DNA of 29,257 nt from JAUWTJ01 sp965603015 (GTDB lineage Bacteria; Pseudomonadota; Alphaproteobacteria; M2410), in the NCBI GenBank assembly GCA_965603015.1, contig CBFDBJ010000045.1, positions 1 to 29,257 on the forward strand, in the 5' to 3' direction. Shown in pieces: positions 14,101-21,321 of the stretch. The position numbers and the translations under genes are program-made. Below the pieces are notes generated by a model that saw nothing but the letters and a program-made list of their open reading frames with translations, had not been told where the DNA came from and made no database searches. Numbering within the stretch: the first letter of the stretch is position 1; each line of letters starts with the position of its first letter.

Positions 14101-15591
14101 CTAATACCTCGGAAGATTAGGGAAGCGCGCGCCGTCAGCACTGTGGATATGGACACGGCCAAGTTCGGCGCAGCGATGCAGCGTCGGAAACACCTTGCCG
14201 GGGTTGAGCAGCCCATCGGGATCAAAGGCGCATTTGACGCGTTGCTGTACACCCAGATCCGTCTCGGTGAACATCTCCGGCATGAGATCGCGCTTCTCGA
14301 TACCGACGCCGTGCTCGCCGGTCAGGACGCCGCCGACGCGAACACAAAGCTTGAGGATTTCCTCGCCGAACGTTTCGGCTTTTTCAAGCTGGCCCGGTTC
14401 ATTGGCATCATAAAGAATGAGCGGATGGAGATTGCCATCGCCGGCATGAAAGACATTGGCAACTTCAAGCCCGAAGTCGCGCGACATCTGCGTCATGGCG
14501 GTGAGGACCTCCGGCAGCTTGCCGCGCGGGATTGTCCCGTCCATGCAATAATAGTCGGGCGCAAGGCGTCCAACTGCCGGGAAGGCAGACATGCGCCCCT
14601 GCCACATGGCAAGACGCTCCTCCTCGCTCCTGCTCACGACAATCGAGGACGCATCAAAGCTTGAGGCGACCTCTCTGACAAGATCCGTCGCACTTTCGAT
14701 CTCTTCGCGCGTGCCATCCAGTTCGATGATGAGCACCGCTTCAGCTTCGAGCGGATAGCCTGACGCAACAAAAGCCTCGGTCGCCTTGACCGCGAGCCTG
14801 TCCATCATTTCCATGGCACCTGGAATGAGGCCTCGCCGCATGATCCCGGCGACGGTCTCGCCTGCCGCCTCCACAGAAGGGAAGCCGACCAGCATCGTGA
14901 TCGCTTCAGGTGGCACGGGCAGGATGCGCACCGTGACCGATGTGACAACGCCGAGCATGCCTTCGGACCCGGTGACAAGACCCATAAGATCCAGCCCGCC
15001 TTCGGTAAAATCATCTCCGCCGAGATGTATAACCTCACCGGTGAGGAGCACCATCTCAAGGCCAAGAATGTTGTTGGTCGTCAAACCGTATTTGAGGCAA
15101 TGCATGCCGCCGGAATTTTCCGCCACATTGCCGCCGATGGTACAGGCGATGCGGCTCGAAGGATCCGGCGCATAGTAGAAGCCGTGGTCCTTCACCGCCT
15201 CGGTGATGGAAAGATTGGTGACGCCGGGCCCGGCGGTGACACAAAGGTTGTCATAGTCGATCGTGTGGATCTCGTTGAACCTGGCCATGGACATCAGGAT
15301 CCCGTCGGCCAGTGGCAGCGCCCCGCCCGAGAGCGATGTCCCCGCTCCGCGCGGCACGACTTTCACGTTTTGGTCTTGCGCGTAAATGAGGATCCTGGCG
15401 ACTTCCTCAACAGTGTCGGGCAACACGACCATGAGCGGGAGTTGCCTGTAGGCCGTGAGCGCATCCGTCTCATAGGGCCGCATGGCGGCATCCGAGGTAA
15501 TCAGCCGATTTTCGCCCACAATTTCCTGCATGGCCGAAGCGATGGAGGCGCGGCGGTCAACGATGGACTGGTCGAGAGGCATGGTTTTCAT
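14101..15591 (-). CDS. glcD: Glycolate dehydrogenase catalytic subunit GlcD
   Basis: GlcD carries the FAD and the active site that oxidises glycolate (or D-lactate) to glyoxylate. Length is 496 residues, close to the 499 of E. coli GlcD. Key stretches are the FAD-binding VKVVPRGAGTSLSGGALPL, IGGNVAENSGGMHCLKYG, GSEGMLGVVTSVTVRILP, VFHAGDGNLHP and the C-terminal GGVLTGEHGVGIEKRDLM and CAFDPDGLLNPGKVFP. I chose the ATG at 15591 (MKTMPLDQ); a second ATG lies at 15582. The open frame to 15702 would add 37 residues that overlap the divergent promoter region and look unconserved. Shine-Dalgarno is weak at both. First gene of glcDEF. Confidence 0.94.
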   Translation of the reverse strand: MKTMPLDQSIVDRRASIASAMQEIVGENRLITSDAAMRPYETDALTAYRQLPLMVVLPDTVEEVARILIYAQDQNVKVVPRGAGTSLSGGALPLADGILMSMARFNEIHTIDYDNLCVTAGPGVTNLSITEAVKDHGFYYAPDPSSRIACTIGGNVAENSGGMHCLKYGLTTNNILGLEMVLLTGEVIHLGGDDFTEGGLDLMGLVTGSEGMLGVVTSVTVRILPVPPEAITMLVGFPSVEAAGETVAGIMRRGLIPGAMEMMDRLAVKATEAFVASGYPLEAEAVLIIELDGTREEIESATDLVREVASSFDASSIVVSRSEEERLAMWQGRMSAFPAVGRLAPDYYCMDGTIPRGKLPEVLTAMTQMSRDFGLEVANVFHAGDGNLHPLILYDANEPGQLEKAETFGEEILKLCVRVGGVLTGEHGVGIEKRDLMPEMFTETDLGVQQRVKCAFDPDGLLNPGKVFPTLHRCAELGRVHIHSADGARFPNLPRY

Positions 15592-15613
15592 GGATTCACA
15601 AAGCCATGCCAAC

Positions 15614-15628
15614 GGTTGCCGGTCAACC
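15614..15628. promoter_or_regulatory. Candidate operator upstream of glcD (GGTTG-N5-CAACC)
   Basis: An inverted repeat with arms GGTTG and CAACC lies 23 nt before the glcD ATG, inside the 139-nt gap to the divergent DUF6065 gene. Position and symmetry suit a repressor or activator such as a GlcC-like GntR regulator, but the sequence does not closely match a box I know. No regulator gene is adjacent. Confidence 0.3.
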
Positions 15629-15653
15629 CCACGCCGTTGCAAGATGGCCCTTG

Positions 15654-15682
15654 TTGACGCGACAGGCTTGCCTTCATATCCT
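15654..15682 (+). promoter_or_regulatory. Sigma-70-like promoter for the DUF6065-type gene
   Basis: TTGACG (15654-15659), a 17-nt spacer and TATCCT (15677-15682) give 5/6 and 4/6 matches to the consensus. Transcription would start near 15689, leaving a leader of about 42 nt before the ATG at 15731. Confidence 0.5.
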
Positions 15683-15730
15683 GTTTGATCTGTGAAAATC
15701 ATCGCCCTTATCGAGTCGAGGAATGACCAT

Positions 15731-16531
15731 ATGACTGAAAAGCCCCAACCCGTCCCATCGGGGAAAGTTGTCGCCTATCCCCTTCCTGGCGCTGAGGTCG
15801 ATGTGGAGGCTTGCATAAGGCCCTGTGCACCCCAGCGCGACTGGATGGAAAACAGCCCTTTAAAGTTTGCCAAACGCTGCATTCCCTTGCTGGCGGCCAA
15901 TACGATGGGATGGGAAATTATCAATCCTGTCAGAGCCAACATAAGATGGAATGGCGGCGCCACGAATGCGGACCTGGAAATATCTGCACCTCAGCATCCC
16001 TTTGTGCCGCAATCGCACTTTGGTCTGGGTATTGCCACATGGATTCTGCCGTTTGTCTTTCGAACACCGAAGGACATTGGTCTCGTCGTGACCGGGCCCG
16101 CCAATAGCGACCAGCCGCGCGCGAAACCGCTGGATGCATTTGTTCGCACCGATTGGTTGCCGTTTCCGTTCACAATGAGCTGGCAGATGATGGAGAAGGA
16201 TCGGAGAATCAGGTTTGAGGCGGGTACCGCGATCTGCCGGGTGTTTCCGTTTCCACTGGCCCTGCTCAATGAAATGGCGCTGGAAGTACGGGATATGAAT
16301 GAAGATCCGGGCTTCGTCGCCGAATTCAACGAATGGCATGCTCGCCGGCAGACCAATGTTGCGCAAGCGTCCGAAGCGACTCAGAAATGGGTTGAGGGCG
16401 GTGAGAAACCAACCGGTGAAGGCGCGTGGAATTCTGCCTATGTGCGTCAAACTGTTGACAGTGATGACGATTCGGAACGCGCCCAAACCATTTTCAAAGT
16501 TGCTCCACCCGTCGACAAGCGCGGCCTCTAG
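15731..16531 (+). CDS. DUF6065-type protein of unknown function
   Basis: The 266-residue product has no signal peptide or membrane segment and no recognised catalytic motif. Its pattern MGWEIINPVRANIRWNGG, HFGLGIATWILPFVFRTPKDIGLVVTGPAN, DAFVRTDWLPFPFTMSWQMM, IRFEAGTAICRVFPFP matches what I recall of the DUF6065 family, which has no known function. The tryptophans, prolines and the GPxN element are evenly placed, suggesting a compact beta-rich fold. The C-terminal third is charged and probably flexible (QKWVEGGEKPTGEGAWN, VDSDDDSERAQT). The ATG at 15731 has GAGGA 8 nt upstream. The frame is open to 15692. It is monocistronic by appearance and stands between glcDEF and the ABC-F gene, with no evident link to either. 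Confidence 0.75.
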   Translation: MTEKPQPVPSGKVVAYPLPGAEVDVEACIRPCAPQRDWMENSPLKFAKRCIPLLAANTMGWEIINPVRANIRWNGGATNADLEISAPQHPFVPQSHFGLGIATWILPFVFRTPKDIGLVVTGPANSDQPRAKPLDAFVRTDWLPFPFTMSWQMMEKDRRIRFEAGTAICRVFPFPLALLNEMALEVRDMNEDPGFVAEFNEWHARRQTNVAQASEATQKWVEGGEKPTGEGAWNSAYVRQTVDSDDDSERAQTIFKVAPPVDKRGL

Positions 16532-16564
16532 CTTCGGCAGGTGTCTTGCCATTGAGAGCCCTTC

Positions 16565-16593
16565 TTGACGGAATGGCCCTCACCCCCTATCTG
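16565..16593 (+). promoter_or_regulatory. Possible promoter for the ABC-F leader
   Basis: TTGACG (16565-16570), a 17-nt spacer and TATCTG (16588-16593) would start RNA near 16600, leaving a leader of about 105 nt before the ABC-F ATG. The -10 is a weak match (3/6). Confidence 0.3.
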
Positions 16594-16635
16594 TTGCCCT
16601 TCAAGAGCGTCTGGCAAACGCCCCTTATTGGAGAC

Positions 16636-16698
16636 ATGAATGACCGATCACAGAAGCTAGAACCGCGTAACCCTTTTCGCAGTCCCTTTCTTTTGTGA
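16636..16698 (+). CDS. Possible 20-codon leader peptide ORF upstream of the ABC-F gene
   Basis: An ATG at 16636 opens a 20-codon frame that begins MNDRSQKLEP, ends in FLL and stops with TGA at 16696-16698. Its stop overlaps a GTG at 16695 that is in frame with the ABC-F gene. GGAG at 16630-16633 is only 2 nt from this ATG. A second ATG at 16640 with 6-nt spacing opens a six-codon frame instead. Neither ABC-F start candidate has a good Shine-Dalgarno, so coupling to a leader ORF would explain its translation. Short leader ORFs commonly control ABC-F genes by ribosome stalling in Firmicutes. Confidence 0.3.
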   Translation: MNDRSQKLEPRNPFRSPFLL

Positions 16699-16706
16699 GT
16701 CCTACC

Positions 16707-18338
16707 ATGCCGCAATCCCCTCCTGGCGCCTCGGCGCATATTGTCACGCACATCTCGTCATGGCCGGTCTTTCCGGATCTTGAAGACGAGGTGACTCTCA
16801 GTTTTGCTTCCGAAGTCACGGCACTGACCGGCCGAAATGGTACAGGCAAGACACGGTTCGTGCGCCTTCTGGTTGGCGCAGAAGACTGGCCCGGGGCAGA
16901 AGTCACGCGCCTCTCACGCATCGGCTATTTGCCGCAAACATCAGTGCCGCCTGGCGGGTTTTCGATTGCCGAGCATCTCGGTGTGGCGAGGACACTGCGC
17001 GCACTGGAGAAGCTGGAGCAAGGTGTCGGCAGCGAGGACGATTTGGCGCGGCTTGATGATCGCTGGACACTCCGGCAGGACATCGAAGCAGCGCTGGGAC
17101 TTGTCGGGCTCGAGGGACTTGATCTCATGCGCCCGGTCTCCAGTCTCAGTGGCGGTGAATTCACCCGCGTCGAACTGGCGCGACTCCAACTTTCCGGCGC
17201 TGACTTCCTCATCCTTGATGAACCGACCAATCATCTTGATACGGAGGCTCGCGCTTTTGTGGTTGATTTTATCAAGGCGTGGCCAGCACAGTCGGGCAGC
17301 GGCATGCTTGTCGTGAGCCATGACCGGCAGGTGCTGCGCGCGGCGACCCGTGTGCTGGAACTGTCCTCGCTTGGGCTGAGGAGTCACCGCGGCAGTTACA
17401 ATGATTTTCTCGCGCACAAGGCGATGGAGCAAGAGGCGGCGAAGCGCGATCTGGAAGAGGCCGCAAAAAGGGTCAAACACATCAGAAGAGAAGCGCAAAT
17501 CTCACAGGAAAAAGCCGCGCGGCGCGCGCAAACCGGCAAAAAGCAACGGCGCGATGGCAGCCACGGCAAGTCACTGCTCGACGGGAAACTGGAAAACTCG
17601 GAGGTTTCAGCAGGAAAGAGACAGCGCAAAACGGCTGAGGTTCTCGGCGCAGCTGCACAGGAGCTGAAGGATGCGGCAGGCAGGCTTGAGCGCCATCACA
17701 CTCTTGTCCTCGACCTGCCCTCCTCCGGGGTCAAACCGGGGCAAGGCCTGCTGCGCCTTGAAGATTTTTCGTTTGGCTATGGCAGGCAAGGCGACATGCT
17801 CTTCAATGAGCTTTCGTTGACCCTCAGGGGCGGTGAGAAAATCGCCCTGACGGGGCCAAACGGGTCAGGTAAATCCACACTCCTTAAATTGATCGGCGGC
17901 AAGATCGATCCGTCTGATCACAGATCCGGTGGCAAGGTCATCGTTACCGCTTCGCGCACGGCTTATCTCGATCAAAAGACCGAGCTGCTTGAAAGTGCTG
18001 AAACAATCTTCGATGCCTTCAGGCTTATCAACCCTGAAGCCAAACCGGGCGAGACCCACGCAGCTCTGGCGCGGTTCCTCTTCCGGGCAGACGATGCCTT
18101 CAAACGCATTGAACACCTGAGCGGCGGCGAGCGCATGCGGGCCACGCTGGCCGCGTTGCTTTATTCGCCTGAACCGCCGCAGCTTCTTCTGCTTGATGAA
18201 CCTGATAACCATCTCGATCTCGACAGTCAGATCGCCGTTGCCCAGGCGCTCGCGGCCTTTGACGGGGGAGTAGTGATTGTCAGTCACGACGAGGCGTTCC
18301 TGGAGGAACTCGGGGTGACGAGACGCGTTGAGTTGTAG
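16707..18338 (+). CDS. ABC-F family ATPase (ribosome-associated)
   Basis: The 543-residue protein has two ABC ATPase domains in one chain and no membrane segments, the ABC-F layout. These proteins bind the ribosomal E site and act in translation or antibiotic protection. Domain one has Walker A GRNGTGKT (42-49), signature LSGGEFTRVELARL and Walker B FLILDEPTNHLD. Domain two has GPNGSGKST, LSGGERMRATLAALL and LLLLDEPDNHLD. Between them is a basic, helical P-site tRNA interaction-type linker rich in Lys, Arg and Glu (MEQEAAKRDLEEAAKRVKHI onward). The second Walker B has DEPD in place of DEPT. The start could be GTG 16695 or ATG 16707. Which subfamily, housekeeping or resistance, is not clear. 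Confidence 0.92.
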   Translation: MPQSPPGASAHIVTHISSWPVFPDLEDEVTLSFASEVTALTGRNGTGKTRFVRLLVGAEDWPGAEVTRLSRIGYLPQTSVPPGGFSIAEHLGVARTLRALEKLEQGVGSEDDLARLDDRWTLRQDIEAALGLVGLEGLDLMRPVSSLSGGEFTRVELARLQLSGADFLILDEPTNHLDTEARAFVVDFIKAWPAQSGSGMLVVSHDRQVLRAATRVLELSSLGLRSHRGSYNDFLAHKAMEQEAAKRDLEEAAKRVKHIRREAQISQEKAARRAQTGKKQRRDGSHGKSLLDGKLENSEVSAGKRQRKTAEVLGAAAQELKDAAGRLERHHTLVLDLPSSGVKPGQGLLRLEDFSFGYGRQGDMLFNELSLTLRGGEKIALTGPNGSGKSTLLKLIGGKIDPSDHRSGGKVIVTASRTAYLDQKTELLESAETIFDAFRLINPEAKPGETHAALARFLFRADDAFKRIEHLSGGERMRATLAALLYSPEPPQLLLLDEPDNHLDLDSQIAVAQALAAFDGGVVIVSHDEAFLEELGVTRRVEL

Positions 18339-18373
18339 ATGTATCTGGCGCACTAGCGAGGATGACAATCTAT

Positions 18374-18403
18374 TTGTTTGGGAATAAGCTCATACTCAAA
18401 CAA
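18374..18403. promoter_or_regulatory. 30-bp imperfect palindrome (candidate operator)
   Basis: The arms TTGTTTG (18374-18380) and CAAACAA (18397-18403) are perfect, and the symmetry continues inward to a central AGCT at 18387-18390. In all 12 of 15 base pairs match, and one more is G-T. It lies 20 nt before the flavin oxidoreductase ATG, just upstream of its CGGAGG Shine-Dalgarno. Its length and dyad symmetry suit a dimeric repressor such as TetR. The AU-rich arms and lack of a T-tract argue against a terminator. Confidence 0.5.
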
Positions 18404-18423
18404 CATAAAACGGAGGATGTGCC

Positions 18424-19428
18424 ATGAAACTCGACGCCGGTGTGGGCCAGGATCTGGGGTCTGTTGCGAGCCAGGCAAAATGGCTTGAGGAGGTTGGCTA
18501 TGACGGGGTTTTGACGTTTGAGACCTCGCATGATCCGTTCCTGCCACTGGTCCTGGCGGCGGAGCATACCTCCCGGGTCAATATCATGACCTCGATCGCG
18601 GTTGCCTTTGCGCGCAATCCGATGATCCTTGCCAATCTTGGCCATGATCTTAATTCGTTCTCCAAAGGGCGCTTCAAGATGGGGCTCGGGTCCCAGATCA
18701 AGCCACATATTACCAAGCGCTATTCCATGGACTGGTCGAGCCCGGCGACGCGGATGAAGGAAATGATCGAGGCGCTGCACGCGATCTGGGATTGCTGGTA
18801 CGATGGCAAGGAGCTTCAGTTTCGCGGTGAGTTTTACAAACACACGTTGATGACACCGATGTTCACGCCGCTTGATACAAACTACGGGCGACCGGATGTC
18901 ATTCTTGCGGCGGTCGGCCCGAAGATGACCGAGACCGCAGCGGCGGTTGCCGACGGACTGCTGATCCACTCGTTCACGACAGAGCGCTATATTCGCGAAG
19001 TGACGGTGCCGACGATTGAAGCAACGCTGACAAAATTTGGCCGCAAGCGTGCGGACTTTGAACTGGTCTATCCGATCTTTGCAATTACTGCGGACACGGA
19101 AGAAAAGTTTAACGAGATCAAGATAGCAACCAAGAAGCAAATCGCGTTTTATGGCTCGACGCCGTCCTACAAGGGCGTTCTTGATCTGCACGGCTGGGGT
19201 GACTTGCAAGGCGAATTGAACCTGATGTCCAAGCAGGGCCGCTGGGACGAGATGGGCGCGCTTATCGAGGATGATATCCTGGAGGCTTTCGCTGTGGTTG
19301 GCGAACCCGAAGCGGTCGCGAAAGACATCAAGGCCCGCTATAGCGGCCTGATCGACCGCGCCAGTGTGCAGTTTCAGGGTGTTGCGAAGGAGCGGGTGCC
19401 AGAGTTGATGAAAATTGTGCGAGGCTGA
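18424..19428 (+). CDS. LLM-class flavin-dependent oxidoreductase (TIGR03617-like)
   Basis: This 334-residue luciferase-like monooxygenase-family protein is a TIM barrel that uses FMN or F420. It starts MKLDAGVGQDLGSVASQAKWLEEVGYDGVLTFETSHDPFLPLVLAAEHTSRV, shows TSIAVAFARNPMILANLGHDLNSFSKGRFKMGLGSQIKPHI (about 58-98) and ends EPEAVAKDIKARYSGLIDR. The pattern is that of the group annotated as F420-dependent LLM oxidoreductase. Most alphaproteobacteria are not known to make F420, so FMN is the safer cofactor guess. CGGAGG precedes the ATG. The gene converges with ubiV, leaving only 4 nt between stops, so no room for a separate terminator. Substrate unknown. Confidence 0.9.
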   Translation: MKLDAGVGQDLGSVASQAKWLEEVGYDGVLTFETSHDPFLPLVLAAEHTSRVNIMTSIAVAFARNPMILANLGHDLNSFSKGRFKMGLGSQIKPHITKRYSMDWSSPATRMKEMIEALHAIWDCWYDGKELQFRGEFYKHTLMTPMFTPLDTNYGRPDVILAAVGPKMTETAAAVADGLLIHSFTTERYIREVTVPTIEATLTKFGRKRADFELVYPIFAITADTEEKFNEIKIATKKQIAFYGSTPSYKGVLDLHGWGDLQGELNLMSKQGRWDEMGALIEDDILEAFAVVGEPEAVAKDIKARYSGLIDRASVQFQGVAKERVPELMKIVRG

Positions 19429-19432
19429 GCCT

Positions 19433-20338
19433 CTACTCCGCCTCTGCGACCATCTTCACGCCTTCAACGCCTTTGAGGAAGCCGTTTGAGAACGGGCTTT
19501 GGGTCCACAGGTCTTCGAGACGTTCCATGGCTTCATCCGGTGTCACGCTGTGTGTCAGAACGGCGCGGAAGACCTGCGCGACCTCGACCATATCGATGGC
19601 TTGCGGGTGGAGACGGAAGGCGGTCACGCCAAGGTCCCGAAGCGTTGTCAGATCGGAGACCAGATTGAGGCAGGTGTAGCTTTGGGTCTGGGTACCGTTG
19701 ACGGTGAGGAAAGGCTTGCCGTCGAGGGTTTCCACGACCATGCCGTTGGCATCCTCGCCGCAGACAAATTCGCAGCCCGACTTATGCAGGTCCCGAGAGC
19801 GGGCATGGTAGCAGCGGGCGGAAATGGCCAGCGGCGTGCGTCCGAAGGCCTGGACTTCAACATCAATGGTGGCTTTTGAGGCAATCGCAGCGACGGCGTC
19901 CATCGGCAGTTCGGCGGGCAGGCAAACGCGTGTTGCGCCGACGTCCGTGAGCCACTGAAGCGTGCCTTCGTTGTAACAATTGACGAAGGGACCGACGGCG
20001 AAGGGGCGGCCTTTCAGATCGGCGACCTCGGCTATGTCGTTGGCCTCGACATAAAAGCCTTCTTCTGCGGTGAGAGATTTGGCAAGGGCAAGGTCTTGCT
20101 GGCTCATGAGCAGGGTGAGCGCTGAATGGATTACTTTCTTGCCGCCGCGTTCCAGGCGCTCGACCACATCGGCAATATGCGGCACAAAAAATGGCGCGCG
20201 TTTCTGGCAGACCACCTCGCCGATGCAGACATTATCGACATCGGCCTCATCGGCAATCTCAAAATAGAAATCGCGCCAGCGTTCCGGCGACCAGTTGTAG
20301 AGGACGGGCCCCAAGGTAAGCTCGGTCTTGCTGATCAT
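19433..20338 (-). CDS. ubiV: Ubiquinone biosynthesis protein UbiV (U32 peptidase family, oxygen-independent)
   Basis: UbiV and UbiU form a [4Fe-4S] heterodimer needed for the O2-independent hydroxylation steps of ubiquinone synthesis, using prephenate as oxygen donor. The 301-residue protein keeps all four cluster cysteines: Cys44 (GEVVCQKR), Cys176, Cys189 and Cys193 (ARCYHARS followed by C-X3-C). The C-X12-C-X3-C spacing equals that of E. coli UbiV (Cys180, 193, 197). It is not expected to be a protease despite the family name. The ATG at 20338 overlaps the ubiU stop (ATGA) and has AAAGG 7 nt upstream; a second ATG at 20344 is possible. It is the last gene of ubiTUV. Confidence 0.95.
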   Translation of the reverse strand: MISKTELTLGPVLYNWSPERWRDFYFEIADEADVDNVCIGEVVCQKRAPFFVPHIADVVERLERGGKKVIHSALTLLMSQQDLALAKSLTAEEGFYVEANDIAEVADLKGRPFAVGPFVNCYNEGTLQWLTDVGATRVCLPAELPMDAVAAIASKATIDVEVQAFGRTPLAISARCYHARSRDLHKSGCEFVCGEDANGMVVETLDGKPFLTVNGTQTQSYTCLNLVSDLTTLRDLGVTAFRLHPQAIDMVEVAQVFRAVLTHSVTPDEAMERLEDLWTQSPFSNGFLKGVEGVKMVAEAE

Positions 20339-21321
20339 GCCCATGCCTTTTTATAGGCCCCCGATGTCGAGCGCCCCCCTTCTGCAAGGCGCTCAAGGTC
20401 CGACGTATCAAAGGGGGTATCGGTGTCCATCGCGTCCACAGCCTGTCTGAAATTACGCACCACCTCTTCGACATAGGCCTTGCCGCGCTGGCGCCCCTCG
20501 ATCTTGAGCGCGGTGACCCCGGCGGCGGCGAGCTCGGGCAGCATCATGCCGATGTTGAGGCTGGTTGGCTCTTCGAAGAGATAGGAGGCTTCGCCACCGG
20601 TGGAGAAACGTCCCTTGCACAGGGTCGGGTATCCGGCAGGCTCGTTCTGGCCCCAGGAGTTGATGGTGAAATCGCCGAGCTTCGAGACGAGCTGCGTGCC
20701 CTTTTCCTCGTATCGTACATGGGAGGCCGGCGAACACACGCCGCGCATATTGGGCGACTGGCCGGTGACATAGGACGACAGCGTGCAGCGGCCCTCGGTC
20801 ATCACGCACAGACCACCAAACACGAAAACCTCGGTCTCGACATCGATCTGACTATTGAGAACCGCGATCTCCGGCACGTTCAGAACCCGCGGCAGAACCA
20901 CCCGCTTGAAACCAAATTCATTGACATAGAAATTGATCGCCTCGGCACTGGACGCGGCCGCCTGGACCGAAAGATGGCGGCGCAGATCGGGATGTTTTTC
21001 AGCGGCATAGGCTGCAACGCCGATATCGGCGATGATCACTGCATCAACCCCGATCCGGGCGGCATCATCGACAGCCTTGTGCCAGGGTTCAGGCTCGCCG
21101 GCTTTGGGGAAGGTATTGATGGCCAACAACACTTTTGCACCGCGCGCATGGGCATAGTCCACGCCCTCGGAAAGCTCCTGGCGATCAAAATTAAGACCGG
21201 GAAAATTGCGGGCATTGGTGGCGTCCCGCAGGCCCAGATAGACCGTGTCCGCACCAGCGCCAACGGCTGCCCTGAGGGCTGCCGGAGTTCCGGCCGGACA
21301 AACAAGTTCCAGCTTACCCAT
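20335..21321 (-). CDS. ubiU: Ubiquinone biosynthesis protein UbiU (U32 peptidase family, oxygen-independent)
   Basis: UbiU is the partner of UbiV. The 328-residue protein carries Cys172, Cys179 (GLCVMTEGRC), Cys196 (GVCSPASH) and Cys235 (PTLCKGRF). The intervals are 7, 17 and 39 residues, identical to those of E. coli UbiU (169, 176, 193, 232), offset by three. The U32 core is visible as MGKLELVCPAGTPAALRAAV, ADTVYLGL and ALKIEGRQRGKAYVEEVVR. The start overlaps the ubiT stop by 8 nt and the stop overlaps the ubiV start, so the three genes are translationally coupled. Confidence 0.96.
   Translation of the reverse strand: MGKLELVCPAGTPAALRAAVGAGADTVYLGLRDATNARNFPGLNFDRQELSEGVDYAHARGAKVLLAINTFPKAGEPEPWHKAVDDAARIGVDAVIIADIGVAAYAAEKHPDLRRHLSVQAAASSAEAINFYVNEFGFKRVVLPRVLNVPEIAVLNSQIDVETEVFVFGGLCVMTEGRCTLSSYVTGQSPNMRGVCSPASHVRYEEKGTQLVSKLGDFTINSWGQNEPAGYPTLCKGRFSTGGEASYLFEEPTSLNIGMMLPELAAAGVTALKIEGRQRGKAYVEEVVRNFRQAVDAMDTDTPFDTSDLERLAEGGRSTSGAYKKAWA

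Noticed and set aside
19433..21321. Calling the two U32-family genes collagenase-like proteases.
   Set aside because: The cysteine patterns match UbiU and UbiV exactly, and the SCP2-domain gene beside them completes the ubiTUV set.
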